A DNA stretch of 37,288 nucleotides from Odoribacter sp. (lineage in GTDB: Bacteria > Bacteroidota > Bacteroidia > Bacteroidales > Marinifilaceae), in assembly GCA_020024465.1 (NCBI GenBank), contig JAHHTT010000018.1, positions 1 to 37,288 of the forward strand, in the 5' to 3' direction. The first letter of the stretch is position 1. Each line of letters begins with the position of its first letter. Made by a program: the position numbers and the translations under genes. This document shows, piece after piece, positions 1 through 6,888 of this stretch. The notes under the pieces were generated by a model. It was not told where the DNA came from. It ran no database searches and saw only the letters and a list, made by a program, of their open reading frames with translations.

Positions 1-3
1 TTG

Positions 4-11
4 TATTTTTG
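4..11 (+). promoter_or_regulatory. Bacteroidetes -7 box upstream of the TPR gene
   Basis: TATTTTTG fits the Bacteroidetes primary sigma factor -7 consensus TAnnTTTG. It lies 25 bases upstream of the ATG at 37, so the leader would be about 20 nt. The -33 element would fall outside the window and cannot be checked. Confidence 0.5.
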
Positions 12-36
12 TCATCGTTATTGTAAAATGTAGACT

Positions 37-990
37 ATGGCTAACTTTTTTAAGTCCCTTTTCTTTGGCGAGGGAGAAGAAACTGCGGAGGTAAAGGCGC
101 AGAAAAATTTTGATGTACTGAAATATGATGGAATCAAGGCTTTGAAGGTTGGGAAGACGGCTTATGCGATCCGGTGTTTTAACGAGGCATTGAAGATACA
201 GAAGGATGTGGAGGTGATGGAGCATCTGGTGACTGCTTATTCGCAGGAGGACAAGACGGAAGAGGCGGTGCAGATGGCCGGATGTTTACTGGATGAAGAG
301 CCGGATAATGTCGGTGTGATGTTGTTGCGTGCAAATCTTAATTATATGATTGAACGTTATGCTGACGTGGTTGCCGATTGTGAACGGGCGGTGGAGCTTG
401 ATGATACCGAGGTGCGTGCATATTATCTGGCAGGACGAGCCAAGAAGAAGGCAGGTGATAATATCGGTGCGATTGTCAGCCTGTCGCAGGCGATTGCCGG
501 GAAGGATGATTATGCGGCTGCGTGGTTGTTGCGTGCGGAGGTGATGTTGGCGACAGGTAGTTATAATGACGGGTTGCAGGATGCGGAAAAGGTAGTGGCA
601 TTGGTTCCGGAGGAAGAACAGGCTTATCTGGTGAGGGGACAGCTTCGTGAAGCATTGAAACAATATGGGGAAGCAGAGCAGGATTATCGTTATGTAATAG
701 AGTTGAATCCTTTTAATGAGCAGGCTTATCTGCAATTAGGCAGTCTTTTTATTGCACGTGAGCAGCCGGAAGAGGCAATCGAATTGTTTGATGAGGCGAT
801 TGAATTGAAACCTGATTTTGCCAGGGCATATAGCGAACGAGGACGTGCACGTTTGATGAAAGGGGATAAGAGTGGTTCGTTTGAAGATTTGAAAAAAGCG
901 ATGGAGTTGAATCCGGAGGGTGAAGACGCGAAGAAAATCAGTGGCACTTATTCTAATTTTGAGGACATGTATAAAAACAGACCATTATGA
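37..990 (+). CDS. Tetratricopeptide repeat protein
   Basis: This is a 317-residue protein made almost entirely of TPR units, roughly residues 25-300. Several copies show the classic pattern of a small residue at position 8 and the A-x3-Y/A-x-P spacing, for example around AIELFDEAIELKPDFARAY near the C-terminus. No signal peptide or membrane segment is evident, so it is probably cytoplasmic and acts as a protein-protein scaffold. A promoter box lies 25 bases upstream of the ATG. Its stop overlaps the start of the next gene in an ATGA arrangement, so the two are translationally coupled. The binding partner cannot be predicted from the repeats. Confidence 0.9.
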   Translation: MANFFKSLFFGEGEETAEVKAQKNFDVLKYDGIKALKVGKTAYAIRCFNEALKIQKDVEVMEHLVTAYSQEDKTEEAVQMAGCLLDEEPDNVGVMLLRANLNYMIERYADVVADCERAVELDDTEVRAYYLAGRAKKKAGDNIGAIVSLSQAIAGKDDYAAAWLLRAEVMLATGSYNDGLQDAEKVVALVPEEEQAYLVRGQLREALKQYGEAEQDYRYVIELNPFNEQAYLQLGSLFIAREQPEEAIELFDEAIELKPDFARAYSERGRARLMKGDKSGSFEDLKKAMELNPEGEDAKKISGTYSNFEDMYKNRPL

Positions 991-1484
991 TGGAAGAAAG
1001 AATAAAAAGAGCAGTGGAGTTGTTTCGGGCGGGTTATAACTGTTCGCAGTCGGTATGTGCCGCTTTTGCTGATATGTATGGATATACGGAGGAGCAGGCT
1101 TTGCGGATGTCGGCTTCATTTGGAGGCGGAATCGGACGGATGCGTATGACGTGTGGGGCTGCTTGCGGTATGTTTGTCTTGGCTGGTCTGGAAACCGGCT
1201 GTACGGAAGGTGCTGATAGGGCAGGTAAAGAGGCGAACTATCGTGTGGTTCAGCAATTGGCTGATGAGTTTACAAAGCGGAACGGTTCGCTGATTTGTGC
1301 AGAATTGTTGGGATTGGAAAAGAAAAAACACGAAAATCCGCAACCTGAAGCACGGACGGAGGCATATTATAAGAAGCGGCCATGTGTTAAAACCGTTGAA
1401 GAAGCAGCCCGTATTTGGGTGGATTTTTTAGAGCAGCAAAAAAATAAGTCTGTGAATAATAATACAACGTCAGAGTTTTTGTGA
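987..1484 (+). CDS. C_GCAxxG_C_C family protein
   Basis: This 165-residue protein belongs to the C_GCAxxG_C_C family of small cysteine-rich proteins, thought to be redox-active or metal-binding. Visible conserved features are an N-terminal GYNCSQSVC block (Cys19, Cys24), a glycine-rich FGGGIGRM stretch, a CGAACG core (Cys56, Cys60), and later single cysteines in ICAEL and RPCVK. Length is normal for the family. It starts at an ATG overlapping the stop of the upstream TPR gene, with a second in-frame ATG directly after. The pair is closed by a strong terminator at 1578-1640. The biochemical role of the family is not settled, so I infer only a redox or metal-linked function. Confidence 0.88.
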   Translation: MMEERIKRAVELFRAGYNCSQSVCAAFADMYGYTEEQALRMSASFGGGIGRMRMTCGAACGMFVLAGLETGCTEGADRAGKEANYRVVQQLADEFTKRNGSLICAELLGLEKKKHENPQPEARTEAYYKKRPCVKTVEEAARIWVDFLEQQKNKSVNNNTTSEFL

Positions 1485-1577
1485 TTTTAATTTAGGAAAA
1501 TTTGTGCCGTCATATGATTGATTCAGAATGATGTGTTATTCTTATTAAAACACACATAATCAAATATTTATAAAACA

Positions 1578-1640
1578 TACCGAAAAGTGATTCTGAAGTA
1601 AAATGGAAAACTTCGATTGTCTTTTCGGTAATTTTATTTT
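1578..1640 (+). terminator. Intrinsic terminator of the TPR / C_GCAxxG_C_C operon
   Basis: TACCGAAAAG at 1578-1587 pairs perfectly with CTTTTCGGTA at 1621-1630. A second inner stem pairs GAAGT with ACTTC, and a T-rich stretch follows at 1631-1640. It separates the first operon from the riboswitch-controlled nrd operon. Confidence 0.75.
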
Positions 1641-1642
1641 CT

Positions 1643-1689
1643 AAAAGTTTCTATTTTATCTTTTTTGTTATCTGAAAAGTTTCTATTTT
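1643..1689 (+). repeat. 15-bp direct repeat over the nrd promoter
   Basis: AAAAGTTTCTATTTT occurs exactly at 1643-1657 and 1675-1689. The start-to-start spacing is 32 bp, close to three helical turns. The second copy overlaps the candidate -7 box, so the pair could be an activator or repressor site or a promoter duplication. It does not match the NrdR box as I know it. Confidence 0.5.
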
Positions 1690-1691
1690 TG
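1664..1691 (+). promoter_or_regulatory. Candidate promoter of the riboswitch-nrdDG transcript
   Basis: TTTG at 1664-1667 and TATTTTTG at 1684-1691 match the Bacteroidetes -33 and -7 elements. The 16-base spacer is somewhat shorter than the usual 19 or so. The position immediately upstream of the riboswitch supports the call. Confidence 0.5.
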
Positions 1692-1718
1692 TCATGGATT
1701 CGTTAGAAAATATGAATT

Positions 1719-1896
1719 CATCATCTTGGTGTCTGTTCATTGGGAACGGACTTAAAAGGGAATCAGGTGTAAGTCCTGAACAGTCCCGCTGCTGTAAGCT
1801 TTGAATAAAGGCCAAACGTCAATAGAAACCACTGTCAGTAATGGATGGGAAGGTAGTTTGGTCAAGGAAGTGAGTCAGAAGACCTGCCGGATGTTG
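1719..1896 (+). ncRNA. Cobalamin (AdoCbl-class) riboswitch aptamer
   Basis: The conserved core is unmistakable. It includes AAAGGGAATCAGGTG near 1756, AGTCCTGAACAGTCCCGC then TGCTGTAAGC (the B12 box) ending near 1799, GAAACCACTGTC near 1826, GGGAAGG near 1847, and AAGTGAGTCAGAAGACCTGCC ending near 1888. CATCATC at 1719-1725 can pair, with one mismatch, with GATGTTG at 1890-1896 to close P1. The region between the aptamer and the nrdD start (1897-2025) holds a GGCTTTC/GAAAGAGCC-type hairpin but no convincing terminator. Control is therefore more likely at translation. Cobalamin binding would be expected to lower expression of the B12-independent reductase downstream. Confidence 0.93.
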
Positions 1897-2025
1897 TGTT
1901 TCGATGGCTTTCGAGGAAAGAGCCGGGACATGAATAAGATTTGCCGTATCTTTTTATCGCCCCCCCTCTTTTTGTTTGCTGTTGTTGACTGATTGGAAAT
2001 GATGTAATTTAAAGATATACAGAAT

Positions 2026-4233
2026 ATGATACAGACAGTTTTAAAAAGAGACGGTAGAGTCGTTGGGTTTAATGAAGAAAAAATAATTGCAGCGGTGCGT
2101 CGGGCGATGTTGCATACAGACAAAGGAGAGGATATGGAACTGGCAAGGGAAATAGCCGACCGTATCGCTTGTCGCGGACAAGAACAGATGAGTGTGGAGG
2201 AGATTCAAGATTGTGTGGAGATGGAGTTGATGAAGAGCCGGCGTAAGGATGTGGCACAAGTATATATAGCTTATCGGAATCAGCGGAGTGTCGCCCGTAA
2301 AGCTAAAACACGTGATATTTTTCTGGAAATCATAGAGACCAAATCGAATGATGTGACTCGTGAAAATGCCAATATGAATGCGGATACTCCCGCCGGAATG
2401 ATGATGAAGTTTGCCAGTGAGACGACAAAGCCTTTTGTGGATGATTATTTGTTGACAGACGAAGTGAAAGAAGCCGTAAGGCAGGGATACATACATATTC
2501 ATGATAAAGATTACTATCCGACTAAAAGTCTTACTTGTGTGCAACATCCTTTGGATAAGATTCTGAAGAACGGATTTTTTGCCGGTCATGGAGAATCAAG
2601 GCCGGCAAAACGTATAGAAACGGCCAGTATATTGGGATGTATATCTTTGGAAACAGCACAAAATGAAATGCATGGAGGGCAGGCTATTCCGGCATTTGAT
2701 TTTTATCTGGCACCTTATGTCAGAAGCAGTTTTGTGGAGGAGGTGAAAGTGTTGGAAGATTTATTGGGAAAAAATTTCCAGCATTTGTATGATTATCCGG
2801 TGGCGGATTATGTGAAGCGTGATTTGGAGGGGCTGGATGGTGATGAACGGGTGTTGCAGCATGCGGTGAACAGGACCGTGGGGCGGGTGCATCAGGCGAT
2901 GGAGGCTTTTATTCATAATATGAATACGATTCATAGTCGGGGAGGTAATCAAGTTGTGTTTAGTTCGGTGAATTATGGTACGGATGTTTCTGCCGAAGGT
3001 CGGTGCATTATTCGTGAGATGTTGTTGTCTACATATCGGGGTGTGGGAAGTGGTGTGACGGCGATTTTTCCGATACAGATTTGGAAAAAGAAAAGGGGAG
3101 TGAATTATTTGCCGGATGATCCGAATTATGATTTGTATGAATTGGCCTGCAAAGTGTCTGCCCGTCGTTTTTTTCCTAATTTCATTAATTTGGATGCTAC
3201 TTTTAATCAGCATGAGCTATGGAGGGCTGATGATCCGCAGCGTTATCGTTATGAGACAGCCACAATGGGATGTCGGACACGTGTTTTTGAAAATCGGAAT
3301 GGAGAAAAAACTTCTATCGGGCGTGGTAATTTGTCATTTTCTACTATAAATATTGTGCGGATGGCCATTGAGTGTATGGGTATTGCAGATAAAGATGCGC
3401 GAGTTGAGGCTTTTTTTAAGAAGATGGATGATGTGTTGAATTTAACGGCATTGCAATTGCATCGGCGTTTAGAGTTTCAGCAGACAGCCAAAGTTAAGCA
3501 GTTCCCTTTGTTGATGTCGGCTTTGTGGAACGGTTCAGAAAATCTTAAACCGGAGGATACGATAGAAAGAGTGATAGAGCAGGGAACTTTAGCTATCGGA
3601 TTTATCGGTCTGGCAGAATGTTTGGTTGCTTTGACGGGTAAACACCATGGAGAAGATGCTGCAGCACAGGAATTAGGTTTGAGGATTGTCTCTTATATGA
3701 GAGACAAGGCTGCAGGTTATACAGAGCAATATGGACATAATTATAGTGTGCTGGCAACACCGGCAGAGGGGTTGAGTGGTAAGTTTACGGAAAAAGACAG
3801 AAAAAGTTTCGGTGTAATTCCCGGCGTAACCGACCGTGAGTATTATACAAATTCCAATCATGTTCCGGTGTATTATAAATGCAGTGCGCGACATAAGGCA
3901 AAGATAGAGGCACCTTACCATGATTTGACGCGTGGCGGGCATATTTTCTATGTGGAAATCGATGGGGATGCAACGAAGAATCCGTCAGCAATCATGTCGG
4001 TAGTGGATATGATGGATTATTATAATATGGGATACTGTTCTGTGAATCATAATCGTAATCGTTGCATGGATTGCGGGCATGAAGATGCTGTGGATGGCGA
4101 AGATGTGTGTCCGGTTTGTGGAAGTCGGAACATTGATTGTTTGCAGCGGATTACCGGTTATTTGGTAGGAACTACCGATCGTTGGAATCATGCAAAGTTA
4201 GCAGAATTAAAGGATAGAGTACGTCACAATTAG
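2026..4233 (+). CDS. nrdD: Anaerobic (class III) ribonucleoside-triphosphate reductase
   Basis: NrdD reduces ribonucleoside triphosphates to deoxyribonucleotides under anaerobic conditions with a glycyl radical. The 735-residue protein has an N-terminal ATP-cone (residues 1-90, beginning VLKRDGRVVGFNEEKI) that senses ATP/dATP. A long catalytic barrel follows. The C-terminal zinc ribbon carries CMDC and CPVC pairs, and the radical loop RITGYL places the radical on Gly711. Full family length. The start is the ATG following the riboswitch; no strong Shine-Dalgarno is visible. nrdG follows after 12 bases, so reductase and activase are co-transcribed. The upstream cobalamin riboswitch implies shut-down when B12 is plentiful, probably because a B12-dependent class II reductase exists elsewhere in the genome (inference). 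Confidence 0.97.
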   Translation: MIQTVLKRDGRVVGFNEEKIIAAVRRAMLHTDKGEDMELAREIADRIACRGQEQMSVEEIQDCVEMELMKSRRKDVAQVYIAYRNQRSVARKAKTRDIFLEIIETKSNDVTRENANMNADTPAGMMMKFASETTKPFVDDYLLTDEVKEAVRQGYIHIHDKDYYPTKSLTCVQHPLDKILKNGFFAGHGESRPAKRIETASILGCISLETAQNEMHGGQAIPAFDFYLAPYVRSSFVEEVKVLEDLLGKNFQHLYDYPVADYVKRDLEGLDGDERVLQHAVNRTVGRVHQAMEAFIHNMNTIHSRGGNQVVFSSVNYGTDVSAEGRCIIREMLLSTYRGVGSGVTAIFPIQIWKKKRGVNYLPDDPNYDLYELACKVSARRFFPNFINLDATFNQHELWRADDPQRYRYETATMGCRTRVFENRNGEKTSIGRGNLSFSTINIVRMAIECMGIADKDARVEAFFKKMDDVLNLTALQLHRRLEFQQTAKVKQFPLLMSALWNGSENLKPEDTIERVIEQGTLAIGFIGLAECLVALTGKHHGEDAAAQELGLRIVSYMRDKAAGYTEQYGHNYSVLATPAEGLSGKFTEKDRKSFGVIPGVTDREYYTNSNHVPVYYKCSARHKAKIEAPYHDLTRGGHIFYVEIDGDATKNPSAIMSVVDMMDYYNMGYCSVNHNRNRCMDCGHEDAVDGEDVCPVCGSRNIDCLQRITGYLVGTTDRWNHAKLAELKDRVRHN

Positions 4234-4245
4234 GGTATAGGCGGT

Positions 4246-4761
4246 ATGGATTTGATTATAATGGATATTGTTGAAGATACAGTGGTAGATGGTCCGGGTT
4301 TCCGGACCTCTGTTTATGCTGCCGGATGTCGCCATCATTGTTTGGGATGCCATAATCCTCAGTCATGGAATTTTGATAATGGGTACCGGGTAAAGGTAGA
4401 GCAGGTGGCAGAACAGTTGTTGGCGGATCCTTTTTCGAATGTTACTTTCAGTGGTGGTGATCCTTTGGAGCAGGTGGAAGCTTTTACGGAGCTTGCAAAA
4501 CTGATTAAGATGCAGAGTAAAAAGACTGTCTGGTGTTATACGGGCTACCGGTTTGAGTATATTTGTCAATCGCATCGTTTGTCTCGGATCCTGCCTTATA
4601 TTGACGTGTTGGTGGATGGAAGGTATATGCAGAAGTTGCAAAACATCGAATTATTGTTTCGTGGAAGTAGTAATCAACGGTTGGTAGATGTAGAGGCTTC
4701 TTTGCAATTAGGAAAAACGATATTAATAAATTATGAACCTTTGCCGATAGAGGTGGTTTAG
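4246..4761 (+). CDS. nrdG: Anaerobic ribonucleotide reductase activating protein (radical SAM)
   Basis: NrdG uses S-adenosylmethionine and a [4Fe-4S] cluster to generate the glycyl radical on NrdD. The 171-residue protein shows the radical SAM motif C-x3-C-x2-C as CRHHCLGC (Cys28, Cys32, Cys35), preceded by the DGPGFRTSVYAAGC block typical of glycyl-radical activases. The SAM-binding FSGGDPLEQ sequence lies in the middle. Length is normal. The gene is 12 bases behind nrdD in the same riboswitch-controlled transcript. A short AT-rich inverted repeat (CATATTT / AAATATG) follows the stop near 4762, but it lacks a clear T-run and I do not call it a terminator. Confidence 0.95.
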   Translation: MDLIIMDIVEDTVVDGPGFRTSVYAAGCRHHCLGCHNPQSWNFDNGYRVKVEQVAEQLLADPFSNVTFSGGDPLEQVEAFTELAKLIKMQSKKTVWCYTGYRFEYICQSHRLSRILPYIDVLVDGRYMQKLQNIELLFRGSSNQRLVDVEASLQLGKTILINYEPLPIEVV

Positions 4762-4892
4762 ACATATTTTGTATAAATATGCTTTTCGTTGTATGAATAT
4801 GCAAAGTTATCGAGATGTTTTATTTTGATAGCCAGTATGTTGTGTGTTTTTATTAAAATAATTTATGATTCGGATATGCCGAAAAGTATTTG

Positions 4893-4900
4893 TACTTTTG
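4893..4900 (+). promoter_or_regulatory. -7 box of the YitT-type gene
   Basis: TACTTTTG matches TAnnTTTG exactly and lies 43 bases upstream of the ATG at 4943. No convincing -33 TTTG is present at the expected distance. Confidence 0.45.
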
Positions 4901-4942
4901 TAACCATTAATATAGTATTCATAAATCTAAATCTGTATCTAT

Positions 4943-5854
4943 ATGGGATTTGTTACAAAAGAAAAGTTTTTGTCAAAAGATTTTTTCATTACCTATGGTT
5001 GGCTTTTGGGCGGATGTTTTGTATTTGCTTTAGGAGCTGTAATGTTTGCAGAACCGTATGGTTTTGCTCCAGGAGGAACTTACGGTTTGTCTATGGTATT
5101 CCACCATTTGTGGGGCTGGGAAACTGAAATTGCAGCCTTGTGTATGGACGTTCCTCTGTTGTTGCTGGGAATCTATTTTTTGGGTGGGATGTTCGGTGTA
5201 AAGACGATTATCTGTACTTTTGCTATTCCTGCTTTTATGCGTTTGATACACTATGTGTATGGATATGATGCACTGTTGGAGCCGGGGGTTATTGAACGTA
5301 CTATGCTAAATGAACAGTTGTTGTCAGCAGTTTTCGGAGGTATTGTTTATGGAGTTGGTATTGGTATGATTTTCAAAGCTCGTGCTACTTCAGGAGGTTC
5401 AGACATTATCTCTATGATTTTGAATAAATATACTCACATTTCTTTAGGTACTTTGGTGATTATTGTCGACTGCACCATTACTTTGAGTACGGTGGTTGCA
5501 TTTGGCGACTGGCGTTTGCCGATGTATTCCTGGATTATTGTATTCATCGAAGGTAAGGTGATAGATCTTGTTTTGGATGGTGCTGCTGTCCATAAGACTT
5601 TGATGATTGTATCTGATAAGGTTGATCCAATTAAAAATGTTATTATTAACGAAATCAATCGGGGTGCTACTTTGTTTCCAGCAGTAGGTCTGTATAAAGG
5701 TCAGAATCGTAATGTTATTTATACAATTCTTACTCGTCGCGAAATGATGATTCTACGTCATAAAATTGCAGAAATTGATCCGGAGGCTTTTGTCAATATA
5801 ATTGATTCTAAAGAGATTCTCGGTCGCGGATTTAAATCACTAAAAGAGGAGTAA
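4943..5854 (+). CDS. YitT family membrane protein
   Basis: This 303-residue protein has the YitT (DUF161 plus DUF2179) layout. About five to six hydrophobic segments fill residues 15-195, with the family signatures GFAPGGTYGLSMV and ATSGGSDIIS in membrane loops. A soluble C-terminal DUF2179 domain spans roughly residues 210-300 (KTLMIVSDK ... GATLFPAVGLYKGQNRNVIYTILTRRE). It is an inner-membrane protein; the transported substrate of the family is not established. The start has the usual family N-terminus ahead of the first membrane segment. It has its own promoter box upstream and a small lipoprotein gene 18 bases downstream. Confidence 0.9.
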   Translation: MGFVTKEKFLSKDFFITYGWLLGGCFVFALGAVMFAEPYGFAPGGTYGLSMVFHHLWGWETEIAALCMDVPLLLLGIYFLGGMFGVKTIICTFAIPAFMRLIHYVYGYDALLEPGVIERTMLNEQLLSAVFGGIVYGVGIGMIFKARATSGGSDIISMILNKYTHISLGTLVIIVDCTITLSTVVAFGDWRLPMYSWIIVFIEGKVIDLVLDGAAVHKTLMIVSDKVDPIKNVIINEINRGATLFPAVGLYKGQNRNVIYTILTRREMMILRHKIAEIDPEAFVNIIDSKEILGRGFKSLKEE

Positions 5855-5872
5855 AGTGGTAATATAAATAAC

Positions 5873-6286
5873 GTGCTATGTAGAAGCAATTTTCTATTAA
5901 TTCTTTTTTCTGTTTTTTTAGTTAGTTGCAATATTTCTAAAAATCAAATATCAATAAAAGGAATACTTACAGAAAAAAACATCAATAATAAGTTTATACC
6001 GTTTACAAAAGGTACATATGAAAGTGAAGACTTATGGATCAATCTTATACCTCTATGTCCTGAAGGAAGTGTGGCATGTGATCATATAATATATATAAGC
6101 ATAAATAAAAAAACGGGTTCTTATATTGTATTAAAGGGAGAGGGATTTTTAGATGAAACTGGTAACTTGAAAGGATATATTTTCTGTGATAAAGAATATA
6201 AATATACTATTTATAGAGATAATCATTTGTATATATCAAAAGGAGACAAGATTATAAATAAAGTCAAACTTAATGAAATTAACTAG
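5873..6286 (+). CDS. Small putative lipoprotein, unknown function
   Basis: I do not recognise this 137-residue protein. It begins at GTG, with a typical lipoprotein signal: a basic start, a hydrophobic run and LVSC with Cys19 as the lipid acceptor. The mature part is rich in Lys, Ile and Asn and probably beta-rich. No conserved domain is visible. Codon use is far more AT-rich than the neighbours (runs of aaa, ata, aat), suggesting recent acquisition or weak expression. It lies 18 bases behind the YitT-type gene and may be co-transcribed. The GTG is chosen because the alternative ATG at 5878 is in another frame. Confidence 0.6.
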   Translation: MLCRSNFLLILFSVFLVSCNISKNQISIKGILTEKNINNKFIPFTKGTYESEDLWINLIPLCPEGSVACDHIIYISINKKTGSYIVLKGEGFLDETGNLKGYIFCDKEYKYTIYRDNHLYISKGDKIINKVKLNEIN

Positions 6287-6400
6287 AACCCAGTTATAAA
6301 TCATAAAGGTCATATCTGTATATTCTTATCTCTATGTTTTTAGATTTTTCATTCAAATGATTATAACAATGATTTGTAATGTTTAAGAAGAAATAAAAAA

Positions 6401-6428
6401 GCCTCTGGCGGGGTAACTTGCCGGAGGC
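6401..6428 (-). terminator. Second terminator of the RND operon
   Basis: GCCTCTGGCGG pairs with TTGCCGGAGGC. Read on the minus strand the hairpin is followed by TTTTTTATTTC; on the plus strand no T-run follows. It therefore serves transcripts coming from the minus-strand efflux operon. Confidence 0.7.
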
Positions 6429-6475
6429 TTCGTGCATTTGCATGTTTTATGCCATGTTATATTGTTGCGTAGTAT

Positions 6476-6520
6476 GATATAAAAATAGCCGGAATGAAAA
6501 ATTCCGGCTATTTTTATATC
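6476..6520 (-). terminator. Long perfect hairpin terminator after the efflux operon
   Basis: A 20-bp perfect inverted repeat (arms 6476-6495 and 6501-6520) has a GAAAA loop on the plus strand. The GC core is AGCCGGAAT/ATTCCGGCT, flanked by A/T runs, so it can act on both strands. It starts 8 bases after the stop of the PII-like gene at 6528. Confidence 0.75.
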
Positions 6521-6527
6521 GCATGTT

Positions 6528-6824
6528 TTAATACATATCTGTTATATCCCAAACGAAAGCACGGATACCGTTCTCTTTGTTTACTTCATCCAGTTTCTTT
6601 ACGTATTTCAGGATAAGGGGAACCATCTCTTCGTCTACAATAGTGATAGTCGCCGAGTTCATTTCAGGCCATGTGTGTGAACCCATACGGGGTTCCCCAT
6701 CGATTGTCCCTGCTCCATTTACCAATGGCCATTGAGTGAAGCCACGCAATTGAAGTTGATCGAGCATGTATGCAACGCGTTCTGTTAAAGCCTGATTATA
6801 TGTGATAAATACTGCTTTTTTCAT
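6528..6824 (-). CDS. PG0541-type transporter-associated PII-like protein
   Basis: This 98-residue protein resembles the PG0541 family of transporter-associated small proteins, which I recall as lying next to RND pumps in Bacteroidetes. Secondary structure reads as a ferredoxin-like beta-alpha-beta-beta-alpha-beta fold, like PII/DUF3240 proteins. The N-terminal strand is KKAVFITY, then a helix, then ATITIVDEEMVPLILKYVKKL, ending in AFVWDITDMY. No membrane segment or signal is present, so it is cytoplasmic. It is the last gene of the efflux operon, 64 bases after the pump, with a strong hairpin in that gap. By analogy with PII proteins it may sense a metabolite and tune the pump (inference). 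Confidence 0.75.
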   Translation of the reverse strand: MKKAVFITYNQALTERVAYMLDQLQLRGFTQWPLVNGAGTIDGEPRMGSHTWPEMNSATITIVDEEMVPLILKYVKKLDEVNKENGIRAFVWDITDMY

Positions 6825-6846
6825 GGTTGAGTTGGATTTGTTGAGA

Positions 6847-6880
6847 GATTTAAAGTCTGGAATTTTCCAGACTTTAAATC
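6847..6880 (-). other. Intercistronic hairpin between RND pump and PII-like gene
   Basis: GATTTAAAGTCTGGAA (6847-6862) and TTCCAGACTTTAAATC (6865-6880) are a perfect 16-bp inverted repeat with almost no loop. No T-run follows on the minus strand, so it is not a normal terminator. It probably stabilises or processes the mRNA and sets the expression ratio of pump to PII-like protein. Confidence 0.6.
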
Positions 6881-6888
6881 AGTTCTGT

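Noticed and set aside
1801..1992. Small open frame inside the riboswitch region
   Set aside because: It overlaps the conserved aptamer core, which fully explains the sequence.
4762..4800. CATATTT/AAATATG inverted repeat after nrdG as a terminator
   Set aside because: The stem has almost no G-C pairs and no following T-run, so termination is doubtful.
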